A program made the translations under genes and the position numbers. Below are positions 21,554 to 29,664 of a DNA stretch of 41,908 bases, piece after piece. The stretch covers positions 1 to 41,908 of IMG/VR virus record IMGVR_UViG_3300049432_000209; one strand, written 5' to 3'. Position 1 is the stretch's first letter, and the number at the start of each line of letters is the position of its first letter. Origin of the DNA: a virus. The notes beneath the pieces were generated by a model. That model made no database searches. It was given only the letters and a program-made list of their open reading frames with translations, and was not told the origin of the DNA.

Positions 21554-21562
21554 TGGTATAAT
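21554..21562 (+). promoter_or_regulatory. Extended -10 promoter of scaffold/capsid genes
   Basis: CGTGGTATAATTTAA is a near-perfect extended -10, placed in the 195-bp gap before the scaffold-like gene. It would provide extra transcription for the most abundant head proteins. Confidence 0.6.
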
Positions 21563-21576
21563 TTAATCATCACGGG

Positions 21577-21600
21577 GCGTCGGAGGACGCAAATCTTTTT
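21577..21600 (+). terminator. Attenuator-like hairpin in leader
   Basis: GCGTC-GGAG-GACGC followed by AAATCTTTTT lies about 10 nt after the expected transcription start. It could end transcription early or be bypassed by antitermination. The loop and stem also contain GGAGG. Confidence 0.45.
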
Positions 21601-21669
21601 CCAGCTTTGCACGCTGGGCCGAAAGGCGAAAAAGGCACGGTGTGCGACACCGACAACAACGTGACTGTT

Positions 21670-22383
21670 ATGGAGGAATCCAAACAAGCCGAGCCAGTAG
21701 TAGCGACACCAGCACCAGAGCCAGTAGTCGAAACGAAAGAGCCGGTCGCAGAGACAATAGGACAGGTTTTAGACCCGAAGCCCGAAGCGAAAGTTGTTCC
21801 TGAAGCTGCCTTCCTCGAATTGAAGAAGGAGAACAAGGAATTCAAGAAGGCCATATCGGCGCTTGAAAAGACGATCGCGGAAGGTGGCTCACAGGCTGAA
21901 GTGTCATCCGACATTGAAGCTATCGGCGAAGAATTTGGCGTTGATAAGAAGTTTTTGAGCAAACTTGCAGGTGCCATCGAAAGAAGCACTGAGCAGAGGT
22001 TTGAAAAGAAGCTTGAGCCAATCACCGCGAAGGAAAAGGCAGACCGGATTGAGGGCGTTTTCAAGACCCACTTCGAGAAAGCGATGGCAGAGATGCCGGA
22101 GTTTAGCGGAGTCGTGAACCGAGAGGTTATCAAGACTCTCTCGCTTGATCCTTCCAACGCAAACAAAACCTTCCAGCAGCTCATTGAAGAAACTTACGGG
22201 AACGCTCTTGGCGGAAAGCGCACTCTTGAAACAACGACGCCGCGCGGAGGCAAATCAATCGACAAAGTAGACTTCGCACTTGCAGGCCGCGACCAGAATT
22301 ATCTCAAAGAAGTTCTCTCGAACCCTGACACCAAGAAGGAATACAACGACGGATTGGCCGAGCGCCTAGGACAGAACTTATAG
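21670..22383 (+). CDS. Capsid scaffold-like protein
   Basis: A 237-residue protein just before the major capsid gene, the usual place for a scaffold. It has an acidic Pro/Val/Glu-rich N-terminus (1-40), a coiled coil (FLELKKENKEFKKAISALEK), a middle helical region with EEFGVDKKFLSKLAGAIE, and a charged C-terminus that could contact coat protein. ATG 21670 is taken; an in-frame GTG at 21661 and a TTG at 21607 also exist and none has a clear Shine-Dalgarno. Function is inferred from position and composition. Confidence 0.65.
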   Translation: MEESKQAEPVVATPAPEPVVETKEPVAETIGQVLDPKPEAKVVPEAAFLELKKENKEFKKAISALEKTIAEGGSQAEVSSDIEAIGEEFGVDKKFLSKLAGAIERSTEQRFEKKLEPITAKEKADRIEGVFKTHFEKAMAEMPEFSGVVNREVIKTLSLDPSNANKTFQQLIEETYGNALGGKRTLETTTPRGGKSIDKVDFALAGRDQNYLKEVLSNPDTKKEYNDGLAERLGQNL

Positions 22384-22392
22384 AAAATAACG

Positions 22393-22416
22393 GGGGTTAT
22401 TATTTTATTTTACCCC
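22393..22416 (+). promoter_or_regulatory. Hairpin in scaffold-capsid gap
   Basis: GGGGT (22393-22397) and ACCCC (22412-22416) can pair across an AT-rich loop just before the capsid ATG. It may stabilise or separate the capsid message. Confidence 0.3.
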
Positions 22417-22420
22417 TTTC

Positions 22421-23632
22421 ATGTCTCTCACAAATTATAAAATCGCTTTTGATAACGCCTACGAAGAGGTGTTTCAGAAGGTTCTCGTAGCCAAGAAATC
22501 AGTAGCGAACACCCGCTTCCAGCCGAACCTAAAATTCGGCGCATCGGTAGAGCGCTTCTCGTACGACATCTCAGGAGTTCGCGTTCGCACGGTTACCCGT
22601 GGCGCAGCTTCGACCATCGACACCGTATCTGACAGCAACGAGCTGCTTACTATCAACCTTGAGAAGGAAGCAGTCTTCCACATCTCTGATGGTGAAGTAA
22701 CGCAGACCGGCCCGCTTAACCCGGGCGAAGTTATCGGCGCGCAGGTTGCTATCAAAGTTGCACTCGACCTTGACGGCCGCGTGTTCTCTGAAGTCACCAA
22801 CGCTTACCAGACCTTCGACAATGGCGACCTTACAACGCTTTCTTCTACCGGTTCCTCGATCTCCCTTTCGAGCACTACGGTGCCGCAGATGGTGTCTCGT
22901 ATGCCTGCGAAGCTCCGCCGTGGTGCCAATCAGGAAATCATGAGCAACATGATCTTCGTTGTTGACAGCTTTGGTGCTTCCGACGTTGCACAGTACCTCT
23001 TGGGCAAAAACATTGACCTCGCAGGTTCCGTCTTCAAAAACGGTTACACCGGCGACATCTCGAATGCTCAGGTATTCGTTTCGGAGAAGCTTAAGTCAAC
23101 CGCAGTGCTCTCAATCGCTACTACGCCTACAGACGGCGATACGGTAACTATTGGCGGCGTTGTGTTTACCTTCAAAACTACGCTTGGCTCAACCGCAGGC
23201 AACGTTGCGATCGGCGGCTCAGCAGACGCAGCGCGCTTGAACCTCTCGGAGCTTATCAACGCTCCAGGCACAACCGATGCAGGTCAAGTAGCTCTTTCAG
23301 CAGCGAACCAAGCTATCATCTCTGACACCCTCGGCCTTACCGCCGTTGATGATGCAGCTGGCAACACCATGACCCTTACCGGAGTTGGTTCGGGCCGCTT
23401 GGTATTGGCAGAAACGTTGACTGATGCAACTGACGCTTGGACCAAGAATTACATCCACGCTTACTTCGGTAAGAAGGGTGCTATCGACTTGGTGGTTCAG
23501 GACATCTCTTCAGTTGATATGCGCCAGACCCCAGATCGCCGTGGCACTAACGTCTTCAGCTCGTACCTTGCAGGTGTCAAAACCTTCTCAGACGGCGCTA
23601 AGAAGTTCCTCGACGTTTGGATCACTGCGTAA
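22421..23632 (+). CDS. Major capsid protein with inserted domain
   Basis: A 403-residue protein, most likely the major coat protein forming the icosahedral shell. The start (MSLTNYKIAFDNAYEEVFQK) and the body (residues 1-228 and 336-403) look like a HK97-fold coat of the P22-like type. Residues about 229-335 form an inserted module (TTPTDGDTVTIGGVVFTFKT, then SELIN and DAAGNTMTLTGVGSG). This repeat-like domain is often seen in phage structural proteins and is probably exposed on the capsid surface. It starts without a Shine-Dalgarno after a CCCCTTTC leader. Position after the scaffold agrees. Confidence 0.8.
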   Translation: MSLTNYKIAFDNAYEEVFQKVLVAKKSVANTRFQPNLKFGASVERFSYDISGVRVRTVTRGAASTIDTVSDSNELLTINLEKEAVFHISDGEVTQTGPLNPGEVIGAQVAIKVALDLDGRVFSEVTNAYQTFDNGDLTTLSSTGSSISLSSTTVPQMVSRMPAKLRRGANQEIMSNMIFVVDSFGASDVAQYLLGKNIDLAGSVFKNGYTGDISNAQVFVSEKLKSTAVLSIATTPTDGDTVTIGGVVFTFKTTLGSTAGNVAIGGSADAARLNLSELINAPGTTDAGQVALSAANQAIISDTLGLTAVDDAAGNTMTLTGVGSGRLVLAETLTDATDAWTKNYIHAYFGKKGAIDLVVQDISSVDMRQTPDRRGTNVFSSYLAGVKTFSDGAKKFLDVWITA

Positions 23633-23635
23633 TCA

Positions 23636-23662
23636 TTCTTAGTTTGTTTTACCAGCTAAGAA
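23636..23662 (+). promoter_or_regulatory. Hairpin after capsid gene
   Basis: TTCTTAG (23636-23642) and CTAAGAA (23656-23662) form a perfect 7-bp stem directly behind the capsid stop. It could slow 3' decay or partly terminate. Confidence 0.45.
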
Positions 23663-23669
23663 AAATCCC

Positions 23670-24317
23670 ATGCGTTCAATACCCTCAACATCAATCGTCA
23701 GCTTCGTAGATAACGCCCAGAACCTTTTGGTTTCAGGCTCTATCGACAACATCGGTTCTGGCATTCCTACGACTGCCTCGACCTTTGCAATCGGAGCTAG
23801 CATCACGGACCTCTCGACCGGCTACACCTACATCAACAGCGGCACCGTCGCGGTTCCTGTCTGGTCCCGCCAGGGCGCGAGTGCCGTGACTGACCCCGCT
23901 CAGATGAACTTGGCTACCGTATCTCTTACGGCTGCTGACCTTATCGACACGGCCACAGGCAAGCTAAGCCACGCAAACGGCTTGATTGTCGTACCCGCAG
24001 CACCGACCGGCTACGTGAACGTGCTTCACCGCGCTATCGTATCCTTCACGTACGCTACCGCAGCCTACACGGGCGGCGGCAACACGACGTTTAACATCGG
24101 CGCAGGCGGCGCAGCTTTAACCGGCCTCATCGCGACGACTACTCTTTGGCAGAATGCTTCAAGCATCATCCAGGAGTTCGTACCGCTCTCGACCGTCGCG
24201 TTCCCGATCACCAAGGAAACGTCTGTCAACCTGAAGACGGCTTCTGCAATAACGAACCCTGGCACCGCAGCTGGCACCGCCAAGGTGTACGCGTGGTACT
24301 CGCAGGTCGCTATTTAG
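23670..24317 (+). CDS. Head decoration-like protein
   Basis: A 215-residue beta-rich protein dominated by Thr, Ala, Ser and Gly, without charged helices. The first 80 residues contain FAIGASITDLSTGYTYINSG, and the second half is a likely beta-sandwich (LHRAIVSFTYATAAYTGGGN). Located directly behind the major capsid gene, it may decorate the head or form a neck or fibre component. No family could be named. It is bracketed by hairpins on both sides, so it may be expressed at its own level. Confidence 0.5.
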   Translation: MRSIPSTSIVSFVDNAQNLLVSGSIDNIGSGIPTTASTFAIGASITDLSTGYTYINSGTVAVPVWSRQGASAVTDPAQMNLATVSLTAADLIDTATGKLSHANGLIVVPAAPTGYVNVLHRAIVSFTYATAAYTGGGNTTFNIGAGGAALTGLIATTTLWQNASSIIQEFVPLSTVAFPITKETSVNLKTASAITNPGTAAGTAKVYAWYSQVAI

Positions 24318-24326
24318 TTCTCCCCC

Positions 24327-24349
24327 TCTGCGCCTTACGGGCGCGGAGA
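24327..24349 (+). terminator. Hairpin between head and connector genes
   Basis: CTCTGCGCC and GGCGCGGAG pair over 9 positions with one G-T and a 5-nt loop. There is no T-run, so it may be a partial terminator or an RNA stabiliser. Confidence 0.5.
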
Positions 24350-24367
24350 TGGGCGAATTAACACCAC

Positions 24368-25003
24368 ATGCTAGTCTCTGAAATCATCACCAAGTTTGAA
24401 TTGTACGTAGACGACAGCACGGAGCTTTCCTCTGTCCAAGAGCTGGCGCTGTGCCAGAAGATTTACAGCAAGATTTGGAATGATCGCCCGTGGGAGTTTG
24501 CAAAAACTTCCGCGACAGGCACGCTTTCAACCAGCGTTCCATACGTCTCCTTGCCTGCTGACTTCGGCTCTCTCACCGAGAACAACCAATCGACCGACAA
24601 CTCGGTTGAAATTGATAACAACGCCGTTCCGAAGGTTGTCTACGTCGGCTCTTCCTACACTCCTTATCAGATTGTGAATTGGAGCGATCGCCGCAAATAC
24701 CTCAACAAGAGCGGCTATGCGTACCTCGACATCCCGAACTCCCGCCTTGTCTTCACAGTGCAGCCGACGATCGCGGAGAGCTACGAGTTTGACTACTTCA
24801 AGATTGCCGACACTCTGACGACGAGTAGCACACCGGCTTTCCCTGCCCGCTACCACGACGCGCTCTATCACGGCATGGCCGCTGACCACGACATCATTCT
24901 TTTGTTCCCGCGCGCCAATTCGTATGCGCCGGAGAACACGGCTAAATACAATTCGTACCTGCAAGATATGGCGCTGTGGAATGCCTCATTGCAGGCGAAT
25001 TAG
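24368..25003 (+). CDS. Head-tail adaptor protein
   Basis: A 211-residue protein with the pattern of P22 gp4-like or podovirus connector adaptors. The N-terminus is helical (LVSEIITKFELYVDDSTELSS, split across a turn) with ALCQKIYSKIWNDRPWEFAK. A beta domain follows (VPYVSLPADFG), and the C-terminal helix is HDALYHGMAADHDIILLF. These proteins bind below the portal. The call rests on this layout and on its place between head and hub genes. No Shine-Dalgarno is visible. Confidence 0.6.
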   Translation: MLVSEIITKFELYVDDSTELSSVQELALCQKIYSKIWNDRPWEFAKTSATGTLSTSVPYVSLPADFGSLTENNQSTDNSVEIDNNAVPKVVYVGSSYTPYQIVNWSDRRKYLNKSGYAYLDIPNSRLVFTVQPTIAESYEFDYFKIADTLTTSSTPAFPARYHDALYHGMAADHDIILLFPRANSYAPENTAKYNSYLQDMALWNASLQAN

Positions 25004-25006
25004 AAA

Positions 25007-26893
25007 ATGCCCGACCATGAGATAAACGCATTCACGAAAGGAGTACACAATCTGCTCAGCGCGGAGCTGATACCCGCTGACGCGGCGAGCGACAGCAGCA
25101 ATTGGTACACCCAGGACGGCCGGATAAAACTGATACCCGGCCGCTTTAAGATTGGTGCTGAAGGAACGACCGGCTCTATCCAAGCAGAAATCTGGGGTTA
25201 CAAGGTTGACGGGACGAAGATCCATTGGCGCAAGACCGGCACCAAAATCCAGTACTACAACGGGTCTGCTTGGACCGATGTAGTCACGGGGCTGACCTCG
25301 ACCGCCGATTACACGTTTACCAACTACTCCTCATTGTCGGGCACGTTCACCTACGCTTTCGGAGTGGACGGCATCTACAAATTTCATAACGCGGTGCCCG
25401 GCTCGTACAATTCGATGTACGACAGCGCCAAGAACTTCAAAGGATTTGCGTTCATCAACCAAGGCCGTTCGATCCTCTGGAATCGGAAGGAGGATAAGAC
25501 CGGCCTCTACGGCTCCTATATCGATCGCCAGGACAGCACCGTTTACACCAGTGTCTCGGGAGAGGCGACCACTTCGCTCACCGGCACACTGGCCTTTAAA
25601 GCGGGTGGAGCCACGCGCAACTGCTTTGGCGTGACCATCACCCTCACCGGCACGGGCGAGGTTTACACCGACGCGTACCTCGGCGTCTTGACTGGCTCCC
25701 TCGGCGGCACCGGCACCATCAACTACCTCACCGGTGCCTACACCCTCTCTAACGCTGGCGTAGGCACCGCAGCGTACCAATGGGAGGACAGCAACATAAA
25801 AGGCGTCACTGATTTCTCGAAGAGCGGGACGCGCACGGCCGGGCAAGGCTTCCAGTTCCCCCAGGACGAGGGCGGAGATGCGATACAAACCGTGCTCATC
25901 GGCCAGGATGGCGCGTACTACTCAATGAAGAGCCATTCAGCATACGCGCTGAATCTCGATCCTACGGACCTTAGCGCCACCAACCTTGTGTACCGCAGGA
26001 GCATGGGCGTCCCATTCTTTAGAGCCGCGACCTCTACTTCAAAAGGCATCGTGTTCGTGAACACGGCCAACCCTGAGAAGCCAGAGCTGACCATCCTCCA
26101 AAGAAATCCCGTAGGCGGCGAGATTGAACCGTTGGTGCTCTTCCCTGCTTTCAAGTTCTCCAACTACGTGTACGACGACTGCGCGATAAACGACTACGAA
26201 CGCTACCTTCTAATTGCTTGCAAGACTGCCAACGCGACCGCGAACGATACTATTCTTTTGTGCGACCTCACCGACGGTACGGTAGACATCCTTTCATTCA
26301 ATGCACGAACCTTCGCCCCCGACAGCGGCTATCTTTACATTGGCTCTTCCGTCACCCAGACCGTCTACCAGCTCTTTTCCGGCTTTGATGACGACGGACT
26401 GGCGATAGATAACTACTGGATTTCCAAAGATGAAAACCTGCGGCCCCACCTCAGAAAATACGTTCCTGAAGTCCTAAAGAAGGTTCGCTACCTGCGCCTT
26501 CGAGGGAGGATCGACCCCAACCAGTATTACGAGGTGTATGTTTCCTACGACGACTCCGGCTTTCAGCTGGTAGGAACGGTGCGAGGCACGGGCAGCTATG
26601 TGGACAGCTCGGAGCCGCAGGAAATAGGAGCAAACATTATAGGCGGCAGCCAAATTGGAGGCGATGTGGTGACGACCATCTTCCCGTACTACCTGCAACT
26701 GAAGTTGAAGAGTCCGAAATTCCGCAAGCGCATGGTGAAGTTCGTTGCAAAGGGCATTGGCTACGTGGACATAGAGGCGATGGTGGATCACCAGATACTG
26801 CCGTTTGAAAATCGGATTCCAAAACGTTTCCGCATCGACCAAAATCTTTCACTGGACGGTTTATCAACAGATCAAGCAAATCCTTCATATTAA
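25007..26893 (+). CDS. Tail hub / tubular protein
   Basis: A 628-residue, beta-rich protein. It opens with INAFTKGVHNLLSAELIPADAASDSSNWY, a segment typical of phage proteins that start with a count-your-copies N-terminal motif (shown here split by its Leu run). Regular beta-propeller-like units follow in the middle (YAFGVDGIYKFHNAV, ILWNRKEDKTGLYGSY). The end has FRKRMVKFVAKGIGYVDIEA. This resembles podovirus tail hub proteins such as P22 gp10. The ATG is 3 nt after the preceding stop. No long-tail genes follow, which supports a short tail. Confidence 0.55.
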   Translation: MPDHEINAFTKGVHNLLSAELIPADAASDSSNWYTQDGRIKLIPGRFKIGAEGTTGSIQAEIWGYKVDGTKIHWRKTGTKIQYYNGSAWTDVVTGLTSTADYTFTNYSSLSGTFTYAFGVDGIYKFHNAVPGSYNSMYDSAKNFKGFAFINQGRSILWNRKEDKTGLYGSYIDRQDSTVYTSVSGEATTSLTGTLAFKAGGATRNCFGVTITLTGTGEVYTDAYLGVLTGSLGGTGTINYLTGAYTLSNAGVGTAAYQWEDSNIKGVTDFSKSGTRTAGQGFQFPQDEGGDAIQTVLIGQDGAYYSMKSHSAYALNLDPTDLSATNLVYRRSMGVPFFRAATSTSKGIVFVNTANPEKPELTILQRNPVGGEIEPLVLFPAFKFSNYVYDDCAINDYERYLLIACKTANATANDTILLCDLTDGTVDILSFNARTFAPDSGYLYIGSSVTQTVYQLFSGFDDDGLAIDNYWISKDENLRPHLRKYVPEVLKKVRYLRLRGRIDPNQYYEVYVSYDDSGFQLVGTVRGTGSYVDSSEPQEIGANIIGGSQIGGDVVTTIFPYYLQLKLKSPKFRKRMVKFVAKGIGYVDIEAMVDHQILPFENRIPKRFRIDQNLSLDGLSTDQANPSY

Positions 26894-26900
26894 CAACACG

Positions 26901-26909
26901 TGATATAAT
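26901..26909 (+). promoter_or_regulatory. Extended -10 promoter of tail genes
   Basis: CGTGATATAATTG, a perfect TGA TATAAT, 21 nt before the GTG at 26931. A GCCCC-AC-GGGGC hairpin lies between. Confidence 0.6.
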
Positions 26910-26930
26910 TGCCCCACGGGGCCAAACTTT

Positions 26931-28277
26931 GTGGCTACTAAATTAGGAAAAATTGTTGCAGATTTTACGACGCAATTAGCAACGGCAATGGCAGTCGGAG
27001 CCACTTCCGTTACCTTGCAGTCTGCAACTGACGATGACGGCGTTGCGTTGCCCGCAGGCGTATATTTCTTTGCTATCGACGGGAACAACTCTCAGAAGGA
27101 GCATATTGTTGCGACGCTTTCGGGCACGTCGCTTACCGGCATTTCGTCAGTCTCACGCCAGGGCGCACAGACCTCAGGCGTAGTTCGTACCCACCGCGTC
27201 GGCTCGACTGTCACCCTTACCGATTTCGCCCATATCAAATACCATAACGACCTTTTAGACGGCACGACCAACCTCAATGCCTCTACGCCGTTGGGCTACG
27301 ACGGCACGGCTAGCATTTCTACCGCTAACCAGCTTGCGACCAAGGCATATGTGGACGGCGTAGCTATCGCAGGCGGCGCTGACGCCTCTACGACGGTCAA
27401 GGGCATCACAAAAATGTCCGTCGCTCCCGCGTCTGCAACTGCACCTATCGCAGTGGGAGATAACGACACTCGCGTTCCTACGGTCGGCCAGACCGCTTCT
27501 CTAGTCGGCAACAACACTGACATCGCCGTGGGTTCAGGCAACAAGGTGGTGACGCAGACCGGCTTGCAGCACAACGCGGAAAAGTACGCGGCAGACACAT
27601 CGGGTTCAACCACGGCATATGTGATTACGCTCTCGCCAGTCCCCACTTCCTATACCGCTGGCATGGTCATTTACGCCAAGATTGTAAGCGCTAATACCAC
27701 GACGACCCCAACCATCAACGCCAACTCGCTTGGCGCAAAAACCATCGTTAAAGGAACGAGTACCGCACTTCTCGTTGGCGACATCGGCGCAAACTCATTT
27801 AACACTTTCATCTATGACGGCACAAACATGGTGCTTCAAAGCCCTGTTGCCGTTACCGGAACAACTTACAAGGTTGGTACCGCAACTCGCGCGGGCAACG
27901 CTGCTTCAAGTTCACAGACTATCGCACACGGGCTAGGAACCACTCCGAGGTACGTCCGCATCAGCGCCATGCGCAACGATTTTATAAATTCCAGTGGCGG
28001 TTCTAACGTAAATACTCAGCAGTCCATCGGGGTCTACAACGGCACAACAACGTCATGTACTTGGCTGTCGGCCGTACAAGGCGGTACGGGGGCTACGACT
28101 TCCAATTCCGGCGTAGATACCGTCATTGTCCACATCGAGTACGACTTGGCCAGCAACAACAGCACCCAGACGGCAAGCGTTGCCGTAGACGCAACCAACA
28201 TAACTCTGACATGGACACTTTCCGGAACGGGGTTCACCGCCAACAACATCAACATGATGTGGGAAGCAAGCAATTAA
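26931..28277 (+). CDS. Tail fibre or appendage protein
   Basis: A 448-residue, Thr/Ser/Gly-rich protein. The N-terminal part (1-115) includes MAVGATSVTLQSATDDDGV and TLSGTSLTGISSVSRQGA, a beta module common in phage adhesion proteins. A TKAYVDG motif follows (STANQLATKAYVDGVA), often found in tail fibres. The C-terminus has GLGTTPRYVRISAMRNDF and ends in a beta-sandwich. It starts with GTG behind its own promoter. It is likely a virion-attached fibre or spike component. Confidence 0.6.
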   Translation: MATKLGKIVADFTTQLATAMAVGATSVTLQSATDDDGVALPAGVYFFAIDGNNSQKEHIVATLSGTSLTGISSVSRQGAQTSGVVRTHRVGSTVTLTDFAHIKYHNDLLDGTTNLNASTPLGYDGTASISTANQLATKAYVDGVAIAGGADASTTVKGITKMSVAPASATAPIAVGDNDTRVPTVGQTASLVGNNTDIAVGSGNKVVTQTGLQHNAEKYAADTSGSTTAYVITLSPVPTSYTAGMVIYAKIVSANTTTTPTINANSLGAKTIVKGTSTALLVGDIGANSFNTFIYDGTNMVLQSPVAVTGTTYKVGTATRAGNAASSSQTIAHGLGTTPRYVRISAMRNDFINSSGGSNVNTQQSIGVYNGTTTSCTWLSAVQGGTGATTSNSGVDTVIVHIEYDLASNNSTQTASVAVDATNITLTWTLSGTGFTANNINMMWEASN

Positions 28278-28283
28278 ACTTTT

Positions 28284-29663
28284 ATGACTACTCCTACTTA
28301 CATCCCCGGCGGCTCATCAATGACGATACAACCCGGCGTTCAGTATTCGCTAGAAAATAACACCGGTTCGCCTACCCCGGCTCCTACGGCCCCCACCATT
28401 TCCAGCCTCTACGGCACCGTCAGCGATACGGATAAGACGATAGACAGCATGACGGGCATCTACGCCCAGCAGGCCAATGCGCCCGTGGACGAACAGGCTA
28501 TTCGAGACGCTACTACCGCACGCTTGCAGTCGGAGATCGACGCTACGAACCGCGTCTATGATCAGAAGCTCGCCCAGGCGAAAGTCGCAGGCGAAGGCAA
28601 CCTCGGCTCAAACGCTGCTATCTCGGCACGGCGAGGATTGCTTGGTTCAGATTTCGGCAATTCTCAAAACCAGAAGGTAGTCACCGACAACAACGACGTG
28701 TACTCGGGCATTGGCGACCAGCGCCAGCTAGCACTCGCCGGTATAACCGATAAGGGATACGCCGCTGCCACCGCTGAAATCGCCGCTAAGAACGCCGCCA
28801 AGCAGCAAAGCGCATCGAACTACATCACCTTCCTTTCGCAGCAGGAAGAGCGTCGTACAAAGCGCACGAACGACGCTGCACAGGCTGCACTTGCAGCAGG
28901 ATACGACCTCTCAACCGGCTCTGACCTCAAAGCGATCGCTGACAGTTACCAGATATCTCCCGACGCGCTTCGCAGCGCCTACATTGGCCTGAAGCAGACG
29001 CAGCAAGCTGCCGCAACCGAAGCCGCACAAAAAGCTATAGCAGCTACCGACACGCATAATGCTTCCGTCTCAACCGTTGAAAACAACAAAGCGACACAAG
29101 CGCTTGCCCAGAAAAAGTTTGAAGAAGACAAGCGCCAGTTCGGCCTCAAGTACGCGCAGGACCAGCAAAAGATTGATATTGATAAACAGAAGGCCGGTGG
29201 CAGCACTTCTGGGTTACCCGACAGCGCCCTCCGCAGCCAGCCCGCTTACAAGGGCCTCAATTCACCGCAGAAAACAGCGGCCGACGGCGCGAACACGCTG
29301 CTCAATTCTCTTAAAGAATACAGGAACGCCTACGCGGCAAGCGTCGATAATTCAGGCGGCAACTTCTTTGGTGCGGATGCAGCGGCGCTCGGTTCCAAGC
29401 AAGCCGCTCTCGTATTCCAGTACTCAGTTGCTGCTGGCAGCGGCGCGGTGCAAAAGGCCGACGCAGAACAAATCGCCAAGATCATACCGAACCCTACGAC
29501 CGTCGGCGGAGTGCTCGGCGGTGCGATTAAAGGAGGCAAGACCGGCGGACTGTCCGCCATCGACAGCCAGATAGATAAGTTCACCAGGCAGTTGCAAAAC
29601 TACGGCCTTACTCCGACTGAGCTTGGCTCAGGCAACAGCGACCCGTTAGGGCTCGGGATTTAA
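28284..29663 (+). CDS. Putative internal/ejection virion protein
   Basis: A 459-residue protein. The first 60 residues are Pro/Thr-rich. The rest is long helix rich in Ala and Gln (DATTARLQSEIDATNRVYDQ and later QQAAATEAAQKAIAATDTHN), then a Gly-rich C-terminus (GGVLGGAIKGGKTGG). Such Ala/Gln-rich helical proteins in podoviruses are often ejected into the cell with the DNA. The gene sits in the tail module, 6 nt after the preceding stop, without a Shine-Dalgarno. The function is inferred from composition and place. Confidence 0.5.
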   Translation: MTTPTYIPGGSSMTIQPGVQYSLENNTGSPTPAPTAPTISSLYGTVSDTDKTIDSMTGIYAQQANAPVDEQAIRDATTARLQSEIDATNRVYDQKLAQAKVAGEGNLGSNAAISARRGLLGSDFGNSQNQKVVTDNNDVYSGIGDQRQLALAGITDKGYAAATAEIAAKNAAKQQSASNYITFLSQQEERRTKRTNDAAQAALAAGYDLSTGSDLKAIADSYQISPDALRSAYIGLKQTQQAAATEAAQKAIAATDTHNASVSTVENNKATQALAQKKFEEDKRQFGLKYAQDQQKIDIDKQKAGGSTSGLPDSALRSQPAYKGLNSPQKTAADGANTLLNSLKEYRNAYAASVDNSGGNFFGADAAALGSKQAALVFQYSVAAGSGAVQKADAEQIAKIIPNPTTVGGVLGGAIKGGKTGGLSAIDSQIDKFTRQLQNYGLTPTELGSGNSDPLGLGI

Positions 29664-29664
29664 T

